A stretch of 64,000 nucleotides of DNA from NCBI GenBank assembly GCA_027946365.1, contig JAPEUQ010000002.1, positions 1,488,001 through 1,552,000 on the forward strand. The letters run 5' to 3'. This stretch comes from Kalmusia sp. IMI 367209. Lineage: Eukaryota; Ascomycota; Dothideomycetes; Pleosporales; Didymosphaeriaceae. Below the pieces are notes generated by a model that searched no databases, was not told the origin of the DNA, and saw nothing but the letters and a program-made list of their open reading frames with translations. Positions 10,960-22,505 of this stretch are shown piece after piece. A program made the position numbers and the translations under genes. How positions within the stretch are numbered: the first letter of the stretch is position 1; each line of letters opens with the position of its first letter.

Positions 10960-12225
10960 TTAATAGGACGAGCTACTGTCCGCACAAGGCCTTTTTACAG
11001 CCATTCCCCCTGTAGGGCCCTCAATCCATATATCGTATATTCTGCCTTCGTTTGTACGCAAGCTTTCCTTCTCTCGCGCGCACACTCGCAGCTCCTCATC
11101 ACAGTATAAAGGTGCAAGGTTTCGATACTCGATAGCTGAGACTATGTGTGGGTGTTCTGGAAGCGATTGAAGGTGTGCTCCGATCACCTTAAGCATAAGT
11201 GTTTGAGTCAATGGACCATGCACGAGAAGATGACGATGGCCTTCGACATTCCTGGCGTATTCTCTGTCGAGGTGGATATGGTGCGCGTTGAACGTGAGGG
11301 CTGAGAAGCGAGAAAGTAGTGTCCTCGTCGGGGTCAGGGCGTGGAAGAAGTCGGGCTCTCCAGGGGCTCCCTCGATTAGTCAAGATAATTATAGTAGTAG
11401 AAGAAGCTCACATTTGAGGTATTTGACAGGTGCCATCTTGCCTGCCTTGATGTCCTGTAACTCCTGCGAAGATCGCTCACGCAAGAATACTATGTTGCGA
11501 TCCTCCGTCAAAAAGTTTTGGTCCCACTTACGCATTTGCTTCTGGAGAAGCTGGTTGAGTGCGACTTTGTTATCCGCGGGGACTTTCGATTTTCGCACAG
11601 CCTCATAAACTGAGCCATACCTTGCAAACTTCCGCTCAATCGTAATGAATATTTTCTCATTGTCCCCCTGTCCCCGCAAGCGCACCTCTTTTATTCGTTC
11701 CCCACATAAGATAGGTTTGCCCATGACCCAGCCATTGTCTTGGTCAAAGTAGAGGTCCTTGTCGACCCTCACGGTGCCGCCGGCCCACATACGGCGTACA
11801 AAAGGGTCGCCGGGGCTATGTAACTTGTCGGTGCCGTCGTCGGGAAGCAGACTCGCGTCTGGCACAGCCGGGTTGCAGAATATGAGATGATTGCCAATCG
11901 ACCCAGGCATTCCTCCTTCTGGTATTCGCTCCGACGAGAATGTGCCCTTCCATGATCTCGGGAAGAAGGAGTGCAGTGTTCCCTCGAGCTTTCGTTCAAA
12001 TTGATCGTCGATAGTGCTACGCTCCAGTGGCAGCTCACGATTGAGCATCTCGGTGCGGAGCTGTTGGAACCATTCTGCTTCTTCTGGATCTGTCGATTGC
12101 GGAGTCGCGTTGGGGGCATCGGACGAGTAGTAGCGACGCGGTATCCGGCGCCATTGCGTGCGGTGGATAGGTGTCCCTACGTGCTGGTATAGACAACGCG
12201 TGCGAAGAACCATTGCTAGTCGCAA
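10960..12225 (-). CDS. htd2: Mitochondrial hydroxyacyl-thioester dehydratase type 2
   Basis: Dehydratase step of mitochondrial (type II) fatty-acid synthesis, acting on 3-hydroxyacyl-ACP; the hot-dog fold is shared with mesaconyl-C4-CoA hydratases. Exon 1 is 11412-12225, exon 2 is 10960-11366, and the intron is 45 nt (phase 1). The total is 406 residues. The first 35 residues are Arg-rich, without acidic residues, and end RRYYSSDAP, a good matrix-targeting presequence. Conserved stretches are MWAGGTVRV, GKPILCGERIKEVRLRG, and after the intron FSALTFNAHHIHLDREYAR with VHGPLTQTLML, the hydratase region near the C-terminus. Two ATGs lie close together (MRLAMVL). It is divergent from the chitinase (367 bp apart). 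A bacterial-type mesaconyl hydratase function is the main alternative. Confidence 0.8.
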
Positions 12226-12592
12226 TAGAGGCGAGGAACGGTTGAAGGGTATAGCGACCGATTCACCAAGGCAAGTTCAACCGAGGCTTGGCATGCATCA
12301 TAAAAGGGAGAACGAGGTAGTATCGTCGAGTTACTCTCGAGGTCGAGGTCGACAATTGTCAAAACAGCCTAGATTCAATTTATGCCATATTTTCGATGCA
12401 AATTTAATTTCCAGACTTGTGATTTGGGGTCTAACTCACGAGAGTGAGCGTCGCGCATTAAGCCAGTCAGGGAAAGGCGGGGAAGCCTGAACCGACTATT
12501 CGTTGATAACGTTCATGTCGCGCTCTAAGGCGATTTATGTGAAGACCAAAAGCTACTTTCGAGTTCCACGAATTTCGTCAGTGTAGGACATT
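12226..12592. promoter_or_regulatory. Divergent htd2 / chitinase intergenic region
   Basis: 367 bp between divergent start codons, with an A/T-rich stretch at 12370-12420. It contains both promoters by position; no specific site was identified. Confidence 0.4.
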
Positions 12593-14087
12593 ATGATGAA
12601 CTTATTCTTTCAATCCTTATGTTACTTCGTCATCGCGTTTATCGTCGGCTCCACGCTAGCGAGCGCAACAGCAAAGCCTCCTAGGTACATCATGTATCTG
12701 ACGGGGTACGTGATCATTTCAATATCAATTTCCTCAGTAACTATATCCCATAGCTCTAATTAAAGCATAGTCAACATCCCATCGTGCCCTCGCCATCTCT
12801 CGTCAAAGACGTCACACATGTAGCCTTAGCATTCATGCGCTCAGAATCATTCAACGACCCGAATCAGACTTCTTGGCCGCTGTTTATGACAGTGGAAGAA
12901 GCGAGAAAGAAGTTTTCAAAGGATACGAAGGTGATGATTGCGATAGGTGGATGGGGAAATTCGGCGGGATTTGAGGAGGCGGCGCGCAGTGAGGCGGGGA
13001 GAGGTGAATGGGCGGAGGGCGTGCGGAGGATGGTTGAAGCTACTGGTGCAGATGGTGAGTTAGGAACAATTCAAGAATAGGCCTGTATTGGTGTTGGGAA
13101 TAAGTGGGAACTGATTTGTCTCCAGGTATTGATGTTGATTGGGAGTATCCGGGGTAAGCTCTTTAATGTGGTTCATTGCTCGTTGCTACATGTAGGAGGG
13201 CGAAAGTTTGCGAAGCTTTCTTAGACTTCCGTGTGCCCTGCAGCAAAATCGTCTATTCAATGAGCGCTAGACTTTTGTGTTCGTACTATAAGGGCATTAA
13301 AATAACGCTGGACAGGGGCAACGGCGAAGATTACAAACAGATCCCGAACTCAGCACGAGAATGGGAAATTGATGCCTACCCGCAGCTTCTTCTCGCCCTC
13401 CGCAAAGCTCTCGGTCCCTCGAAGCTCATATCCGCTGCGGTACCCGGTCTACCTCGCGACATGCTCGCGTTCACCCCCTCCACTATCCCCTCTATCATAT
13501 CTACGGTGGACTTCCTGAATATTATGACATACGACTTGATGAACCGCCGCGATAATTTGACGAAGCACCACACAGGTGTCAAGCTCTCCCTCGAAGCCAT
13601 CGACGCTTACATCTTCGCTGGTGTCGCTCCGACAAAGGCTAATCTTGGCTTAGCATTTTACATCAAATGGTTTAAAACCGATCCTGCCAAACATGAAGAA
13701 TGCATAAGTAATCCAATCGGCTGCAAGACCGCCCTCATGGAAGATCCGGACACCGGCGCGGACCTAGGAAAAGCTGGTGCCTTCTCCTGGCACGACCAAG
13801 TACCAAACGACCTCGCCACGTCTTTCTCTAAAGCTCTGAAAAATGGCGTGTACGATGATGAGGGTGGGGGGCACTACTATTTTGATGGCGGAGAAGACTT
13901 GTTCTGGAGCTGGGATAATGCAGAGGCCGTTAGTAGAAAGTTCCCGGAAGTGGTGAAGAAGAGGGGACTAGGTGGAGTTTTTGCGTGGGGTTTGGGTGAA
14001 GATGCACCGGATTTCGAGCGCTTGAAGGCGGCAAATGAGGGGATGAAGAATTTGTGGGCGAGTAGAAAGGAAAGGAGTGAATTATAA
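12593..14087 (+). CDS. Secreted GH18 chitinase
   Basis: Hydrolyses beta-1,4-N-acetylglucosamine polymers, for cell-wall remodelling or chitin use. Exons 12593-12705, 12771-13054, 13126-13153 (28 nt, carrying the active site) and 13316-14087 sum to 398 residues. The N-terminus is a signal peptide with hydrophobic core LFFQSLCYFVIAFIVG and a likely cut near the ASATA residues. The barrel shows MIAIGGWG (strand 3), the catalytic DGIDVDWEYPG with Glu139 as acid, MTYDLMN (strand 6), and GGVFAWGLGED near the end. No chitin-binding module, Ser/Thr linker or GPI signal follows the barrel, so it is a compact single-domain enzyme. The third intron (162 nt) is unusually long for this window; a hidden micro-exon cannot be excluded. 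Confidence 0.9.
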
Positions 14088-14902
14088 CGGAATTATGCAC
14101 GATCTTTTACCCAGCTACAGGAATGTATCAGCATGGGCGGCCATTTATTGCACTAGGACAAAAGTCTGAGGATTCATGGTGGACGAAATCACCCTATGAT
14201 ACAGTATTCAAGGCTTTGCCCTGTGATCTTTTGTTTCATCGAATCAAAACCAGTCTTATTTTACAACTCCTTGGGGTGGATAAAAAATAGCCTCTCCGTA
14301 CGAGATCAACACTGCGTCAACACAGAGACCTATTATAAGTTTGCTGTACGGTATTCTCATCGGTTAAGTTACCTTAGAATACATAGGAAATGTAATACGG
14401 ATAAGGTCCTCACACTTTTGTCCTCCAACTATACGAATACCCTAGTCCAATTTGGAGGTGTTTGCATCATATGCATTATCTGGAAAGAGCACAGTTATTG
14501 AACTAAGGAAGACGCCCTGCTGCTCAGGTGTTTCTTTCACGGCATATGCATTGTGGCGTAAGGCGGTGGTGAAGGTGAATGCGAGCACGGACGCCACGCG
14601 CGGAACGAAAGCTCGGGCCCGCCAAGACGTCGCGATTTCATTGCTTGAGCCGCAACGCTGCCAAACTGTCTCGCTCTTTATCTATACCCACGCGACCGCT
14701 ACCCGCGCAACCGCTAAAACCCCCGCGTGTGCGACAGCGAGTCGATCTCCCTCGATCCCTTCATCTTTTCAGATACACCAAACCGTCCTGTTGCCGAATC
14801 GAAGGCTGCCATCTAACGTCACTCTGCGCGCGGTGCATGCCCCCCACAACTTTGTTCGAGTTTTACCCGAACTCGCGCTCTTCTCGTTAAGAGAGTGCGG
14901 CC
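14088..14902. other. Intergenic region upstream of tho2
   Basis: Contains the chitinase 3' flank and the tho2 promoter. From about 14690 to 14890 the + strand is pyrimidine-rich, as in fungal 5' leaders. Open frames here overlap that tract and look non-coding. Confidence 0.5.
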
Positions 14903-17900
14903 ATGGCTCCCACCGGAAAGCGGAAGCGCGGCGATCGCAACTACTCGTACGACGAAGACCATTCCCCTCGCCCCTCGCCGCACCGCCCCCAGAATCTGAA
15001 TCTCGCGAGTCCCCAACAGACCAACTCGCCCCGAGGCGGACGGCGAGGCAGCCGCAACAGCGGACGTGGTGGCTATAGCAACGTACACAACCAGAGTGCT
15101 ACGCATGCATCTCCAACAGCAATGTCACCGCCGGCGAATACACATCAGCCGTCCAGGCCTGCGCCGCCAACGCCGTCCTCCCCAGCACTCCCAAAAGAGC
15201 CAGTAGTCCAGCCATCTCCACGTGAGGCCCCCGAGACCAACGACTATCTTACCCCCGCTCGCGTCCACAATTGGAACGCAGAGGCCCGCAATGCCGTGGT
15301 CCAGGCTGCCATCACGGCACAACGCGATGGCGATATTTTCAACCTCAACATCGCCTTCCTCGAAATTATACATGCATCCATGGAGAGCCTCATGGAGCCA
15401 GCTGAGCTCGGATCGATTGTTCGCGACATTGTTGCTGCCCCGGCTGATGAGCTGGTAGATCCCGTCTCTTGCTTTCTAGACTGTCTGAATTCATACTCGG
15501 AGATCACAGTTGATAAGCAGACCAAGCAGCCTAAACCCCATCCATCAATCAAACCGTTGTTAGTTGCGACAGAGATTGACCCGGACCGGATGCGCCGCGA
15601 GCTCGATGATTTGCTACTCATTGGTGTCGATCTGGTACGGGTGAACTTTACCAAAATCGGCATCCGAAAAACTACCAACATCCTGTACCGTCAGATGAAC
15701 TACAATTTGTTACGGGAAGAGACCGAAGGATACTCCAAGCTTATGACAGAGTATTTCACTACTGTCAACAGCGAACCCCCTAGACACGACGTTGTCTCGG
15801 AGACCTTTCAACGAGTGAACGCCCTCATCGGAACATTTGATCTTGATGTCGGTAGAGTTCTCGATGTCACACTGGACGTTTTTGCGAACTTGCTTGTTAA
15901 GCACAACAGATTTTTCATCAAGTATCTCCGTGCCAGCACCTGGTGGCCGAAGCAACTAGGCGCCGACAACGTTGAGTGGCAGGAGCCCGAGGTAAAAACG
16001 CTGCCCAACTGGGCTCTGCCAAAGTCTCATTATTGGTACTATACGGATGAAGAGAAAGCGGAGCAGCTCCGCCTTCGAGAGAGCCGCGATGTCAAGTTCT
16101 GGCAGCGCATGACCGAAATAATTGATAAGGAAGGGAAACATGGCAAGAACGTTCAAGCGGGTGAGAGGGCTTCCGTCCAAGCTTTCTTCGAACTTGGTGC
16201 ACGTCCCGTTATTCGGACTGCTCGAGACGTAGATAAAACGGATGCAGAAGATACTTCAAAAGCTATGAAGAAAACTGCGGCGCAAGAATGGGCTGATCAG
16301 TGGATCGCCGATACTGCAACCTTACCTCCACTCGGCAACGAAGTTGCCGCTCAACTGCTTGGCTTCAAGCTCCAATTCTATGCATCCGATTCACGCGATG
16401 CTCACGATGTCCTACCGGACAACCTTATTTATTTGGCTGCCTTACTCATCAAGATCGGTTTCATTTCTATAACGGATCTCTGGTCGCATTTGTATCCGCA
16501 AGGTCAAGATATGGAGAGTATCAGGGCAAAGTTGAAAGCTGAGCAAGCAGAGAAAGAAGCGAAGCGTAAGGGCAAAACCGCGAATGCTTTGACAATGGCC
16601 GGAGCCCTCTCAGACGACATGCCTTCTGTACCAGCTGTGTCACGCCTACGAGAAGCCGAAAGTAAGCCATCTTCCAAGCAAGAATCGGAGCGAAGCACAC
16701 CTGTCAAATCCGATGAAGAGTCAAAACCCGTCTTGCCGGAGCCCGCAGATCAGAAGGTAGCATTGCTACGAAGCCTACTTTGTATTGGTGCCATTCCGGA
16801 AGCATTGTTCATTATAGGTCGTCATAAATGGTTCCTAGAGTTATATCCCGATCTGCACGCCTACATTTTCCGCCTCGCCCATCATTCCCTGAGCAAAGTC
16901 TATGAGTCATCTCGACCTGTTCCGCTTGAGCAAGTTCCAGCCACGACAAAGGGATCGACTGGGAACTCAACAGCACGTGCCAGCGACTACGCACCACGAC
17001 GAACTCTTCGATGGGCAAAGCCTGACCTCAAGGATGCTGGTGACGGAATTGATTACCGATTCTACTGGGAGGATTGGGTAGACAATGTTCCTATCTGTCA
17101 GACTGTCGACGATGTTTTTCTGCTGTGCCATTCCCTCCTAGGCTTGATTGGGCCTGAGTGTGGAAGAGACATTGTACTTCTGACCAAATTAGCTCGGATT
17201 GGAAAGAAGAGCATCATCGACGACTCATCTGAAACAAATATGCGGCGATGGTCGGACCTTTCTGCCACCTTCCTCGTACCTGCGCTCACATTCACCGGCC
17301 AGAATCCTGGCGTTGTCAACGAGGTGTGGGAACTTCTCAACCGTTTCGATGTCGCAACCCGATATACGATATACCATCAATGGGACAATTCGATGAAGCC
17401 GGCAATGAGGACAGCCTTTGAGGAAGTGAAATCCAAGACCAACCATTTACTCAACAGGGTCGCAAACACGAACACTAAGCCGATGGGTAGAGCCATAGCT
17501 AAATTAGCTAATGCTTGCCCCGTCAAGGTTTTCAAACAGACATTGGACCGAGGCCAGCAATATATGAATATGATCCACGCACTTGTCGAATGCAGCCGAT
17601 ATCTTACTCAGCTGGGCTATGACTGCTTGACTTACGCGCTTGTTGTTAGCATCACTTCGGGGAACAAGCCAGCACAGCAATCAGACGGGATGTTAACCGA
17701 GGGTTGGCTCAAAAATACAGCAAATTTCGTGGCCAAAGTCTACCATCGGTACGGTCGTATGGATCCAACACCCATCCTGGAATTCATCAGTTTCCAGCTT
17801 CTCAACCGAAACGGGGAGTTGTTTGTGATGAAGGTGTTGGAAGAATTGATTACGGTGATAGGCGGTGTCAGCTTAAGCGGGGCTCTCAAAGAAGAGAGTG

Positions 17901-20900
17901 TGGTCGCGCTTTCTAGCGGACCTCGCTTGCGAGCATACACCTTAGACAAGCTGGGTGACCAACGGCACAAAGTTAAGAAAGCTGCTGCCGACCGTCTTCT
18001 GGATTACTTTAAGAAGTCGTCTCTTGCGCCTCCAATTCTTATCGCTCTTGCGGATCAGGTCCAAACATACCTCTATCGAAACCGGAAACCTTTCAACCAG
18101 GCCCCTGACAAAGTTGCTTTGTTCAACTACGACAGCCTAAAACTAAATTTTTTTCAATTTCTCGAATATCTTCGTGAATATCTTACCACCGTAGAATTCG
18201 ACGAACAGATTCCTGGCCTTGTAGAGTTGGTATCAGACTACGACCTGGACACCGAATTCGCCTTCCACATCTCTCGCGATAGCATAGCCACCAAAGCGAA
18301 CGCCATTAGACTGCAGCGTGGGCAGGTCATCGCAGATGCTTTGATCAGCGGAGATGTGATCATGGACGAGCCTCCAAAAGCCGAACACGATCCTGTTAAC
18401 GCGGAGAATGTTTCTGCCGTCGTCGCCGAAAATGCCCAAGACGTCAAGATGGGAAATACCACAAGTACCGATGAATCTGATCCAATAAGTGGACCACAAC
18501 ATAAGGTGAACGCTCAAGGAGATGCTGTTGCAACTCCCAAATCGAATGCAGAGATTGATACGCTGGTCGCTCAACTTCGGTCTTCCCTACCAGCCAAATT
18601 CGGAAAGTACTCGTGCCTCAATTTCTTGGTTACATTTTGGCAGTTGTCATTGCGCGATGTTCAGGAGCCTGATGGTCACATGATCAAGCAACAGTACGAA
18701 GATGCTAAGCAGCGCATCATTGCTAATGCCAGCTCAACAGGCGACCGTCGCAAGGAGATGGTTGCTATTCGATATGCTCGAGAAGAGGCCGAAAAGTTTA
18801 GTGGCGAATATGGAGTGTTCATCAAGCAAGCTCAGCTCATCCAGTCTAGTCTGCGAGAGGAGATGCATTTCTGGTTCCCCGCCGTTCCATCCATGGATTC
18901 CGCTTTACACATGACGTTACTTCAAGACTGCTTTCTTCCACGGGCCCGGATGTCTCTGCATGATGCTCAATTCAGTTCCTCCATGTTGTTCTTCATGCAC
19001 AAGTCCCGTGTACCTAAATTCCGTCTGATCAAGATATTGGACGAATTGTTCAACACTGGACGACTTTCCGCCATCTTCTTCTCAATGAGCGAGGATGAAT
19101 CGAAAAATGTCGGGCGCTTTATGAACGACATACTGCAGGAACTGGGCCGATGGCACAATAACGAAGATGTTTACAACACATTTGCCTGTGGAAAGATTTT
19201 CAATGACGAAGGCCAACCGACGTCTTTCCTCACCTACCTGGAATTTCGTGCCTTGCTGGGAAAATGGCATAACAAGATCCATGACGCTTTGCATGAATGT
19301 ATGCGATATGTAGATCAAGAAGAGAAGCAAACCCTCGAGAATACGGCACGGTACACAGAATTACGGAACTCCATCAACATCCTCAAAGCTGTAGCTCCGT
19401 CGTTCCCCCGAACACACGAGATTGCCAACCGACTAGAAGAAGATATCAAACATTACGCAGAGAAAGAGGAGAGGCAGGACATTCAGGTTGCAGCGAACTC
19501 ATTACGCTACGAGTTTAAGCGGAATGCGAAGCATTTAAGGAGCCACAGCATGTTTGTCACAGTGAGTTTGACCAGCCAACAGAAATTTTCGATATGACTT
19601 ACATGCAAATAGGGCAAAGAGGATCCGAAAGAGGCCACACCGGAACCTTCCAGTCTCTCCAAGACGAAATCAAGCTCATTGAACACGCTTGAAGTTCGAG
19701 ACCATGGGTCGAAAACACTCAGTGCCTCAGCCCAACCTTTCCAGCCGAAAGCCTCAGCAACGTAAGCTTGATCTGTAAATCAATGGAACCGCCACTAATC
19801 ACTCGTCTAGAAATGGTGTCGCGAAATCTATGGGCGAGAAGAGCGGATTTGACGAACAAAAGCCGCACACAACAGCTTCTAACACTGCTACCCCGACCTC
19901 ACGTGTGAACGGACATGATTCCATAAAATCACTACCTCGCACGGCCGATCAGGGGGCGTCTCAACAGTCCTCAGGTAGGGATACTACGAAGCGACTAGGC
20001 ACCGGCCCTAGTTTAACTTCCGTGAACTCGACGCCAGTTCCGCCTAGGCCTGACAGTAGAGGTGGATATCAAGCACAACAAGCGAGCAGATTGGCGCATA
20101 ACCTACCGTCAAGACCAGATACGCAACCTCTCAGGTCGCGGCAGAATGAACGTTCCGGTGACCGTCCAGTTGAGTATACGCAGAACCATGGACGCCACGA
20201 TATTCGAACAAATGGTCCCAATGAATATGGACGTCTTGAAAGAGCTGGAGGTGCACTGCGAGGTCGCTCTACGTCGCCTGGGCGTCATTCCCGCCCTAGA
20301 TCTCAAGAAAGGGCAATCGGCCCTGGAGATCGTCCAGAGTGGCCTGGACGAGAGCCTCGCGAATATGACGATCGTTCTTTACGCGTACCATCTCGAGATG
20401 TACGTGGCCCATCCCATAGGAGCACACAATATGGAGAGAATCTTCGGGACCATCGAGATCATCGAGATGGACGTGATCAACGAGATTATCGAGAAAGGGA
20501 GCCCTTGCGCGAGCGAACTGATAGTCGAGGACCCCCACAATTGCCACACACCTCAGCGGACAGCCGGGGCCGCATCCATGCTGCTCCTTCTCTGGCTCCA
20601 AACGATACTCCTTCCCATCGACGAGATACTCCTGGTCAACACGGTGATCGCGGTGCTCTTTCCTCACGTCCGCCTCACAACGCTGACCCCTCGGCAATCG
20701 AGCGACCAAATATCAATCCCCAGCGGGCAGCAATCATTGAAGAGCATGTGAACTCCGAGCGAGCGACATTCATGAAGGATGACCGGGTCAATCCTGAACG
20801 TGCGGCTTTTCTTCCAGACGATCGGAGCAGGAACACTGCACGGCTAGATCGTGACGGTCGCGAATCTCGCAACCCATTCGCTAAAGAAGTGGATCGCGAT

Positions 20901-22049
20901 GTTCGGAACCCGTTCGCTAAAGAGGCAGAGCGTCACGGGCGCGATCCTCGCAGCACATTTGCTGAAGAAGGGGACCGTCATGGACGTGACTCCCGCAACC
21001 CATTTGCAAAAGAGGAGCGAGTTAGAAATCCCGATGGGAGGCCGGAACGCGACATACGATCGGATGATCGAGACGTGCGTAGAGATCGTCTACAATCGCC
21101 TCGTCGCGACGAACGCCCTAATGCACCGTATTACGGCAATGACACCCGCCGAGATTATCGAGATGAGCGATCTATGCCACAAGCCTACCCGAATACTCGC
21201 GAGCGACGTGACGACATGTCTGGCAATGCTCCAACAGGCCCACGCGGTGGGCGGGACGGTCCCAACTCATCCCGTGTGTCGCGCGACATGTTCCAACCTT
21301 CACAATCGTCACGACCGGCAGCACCATCTCAGGACCCCAACTACGGTAGGCTGAATCAACCCAACGAGTCCATTCCTTCCGGCCCTAAATGTGAGTATAA
21401 GTCCTTCAAAAATTCTAGTCATTTGCTTATCTCCTCAGATCCCTCATCGGATAGGCGTGATATCCAGACACAACCGCCAGCACCTACGCCACCTGCTGCT
21501 CCAGCTGCAGCTCAGCCTTCAGGTGTCCATCCAAGCCGTATGGAAAACTTCCGTGGCCCACCTGGCCCACCTGGCCCGACAGCTCCGCCGCTCCAGACAA
21601 ATATCGCCAATGCTCCCAGCGGACCCCGCGGTTCTGGAAGGACACCGTTGCCGTCGCCGTCGAGCCGTGGACCACCCACTGGGCCTGCTTTTACAGACCG
21701 AAACCTTCGGCGACAGGACAGTAGGACTGCCTTGGGAGCCATCAACAATGTCCTGGCCCAGACTCAAGCCCCGAATGCTCCACCCGCCCCGGCCCCTGAG
21801 CGATCGGCCGAGCGAGGTCATCGCCGCCGTGAGCGTAGTAGGTCAGGTGAGCGCAAACCGGACGATCGTGCCCGAGAGAAGCGCGATGGGAGCAGGCGCG
21901 ATCGTGAGCGAGAGAGCTCTCACCGTGATAGGAGCGATCGTCGAGACGACAGACGCAAGGATGATCGAGATCGAGACCGCAGCGAGAAGAAGCGATCGCG
22001 GGATCCCATAGAGCAGCCTCATGGCGAGACGAAGCGCTCGAGGCGTTGA
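14903..22049 (+). CDS. tho2: THO complex subunit 2
   Basis: Largest subunit of the nuclear THO/TREX complex, which couples transcription to mRNP packaging and export and limits R-loops. Exons 14903-19561, 19613-19761, 19811-21390 and 21439-22049 sum to 2332 residues, typical of the family. Residues 1-115 are low-complexity with an early KRKR. The helical body follows, with conserved stretches such as TRYTIYHQWD, NACPVKVFKQTLDRGQQYMN, YDCLTYALVV and FWQLSLRDVQ. After the first intron comes a disordered tail of about 800 residues rich in D, R, G and P. It contains tandem NPFAKE-type repeats (20866-21020) and ends in an RS/RD-rich segment with ERDRSEKKRSRDP. The last intron is 48 nt, divisible by three and stop-free. 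The domain boundaries are estimates. Confidence 0.93.
20866..21020 (+). repeat. Coding tandem repeat in tho2 (NPFAKE units)
   Basis: Four degenerate copies of a 14-17 residue unit, core RNPFAKE followed by an acidic residue and D/H-x-R, sit in the disordered Tho2 tail. Copy three reads RSTFAEE. A second, longer unit (x-NPERAAFLPDDR-like) repeats just upstream at about 20720-20830. Confidence 0.7.
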
Positions 22050-22505
22050 TTGAACTGTCTCCGTCACAACAATTCCTTTTTCTTTTCGTTTGTATTATCA
22101 TTTTCCGGAATTTGTATGCATAGCGATGGCGCTTGGAAAGATGCATGGTTTTTCATAATTGGGAGATACCCACCCGGAGGCATTCTCGGCGCTTATGGTA
22201 TCGTTCATGGTATCGTTCATTGGATCATCAGGGCATTTGTCCTTGAAAGAGGTTGAATGTCAGGCGATTTGGGATCGCCATCGTCGAAAGTGTATATTTA
22301 GCATGTGAACGGACACTGTATAGGTCGTTCAAGTGAATATGAAAAGTTCTGACATGTATGGCATATAATGTGGCACTCTAGAAACTATTGGCTAAACACA
22401 TCTGACGCGGCACAGATATGATTCCAAAACAGTATATTGAGATATGTGGCGACGATCGTCAAAGAAACATGATCATATGTCTTACTATTACATAATCTCC
22501 CAGAC
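22050..22505. other. Convergent intergenic region, tho2 / MBOAT gene
   Basis: 3' flanks only. A short direct repeat, tggtatcgttca, occurs twice at about 22196-22219. No gene was seen. Confidence 0.5.
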
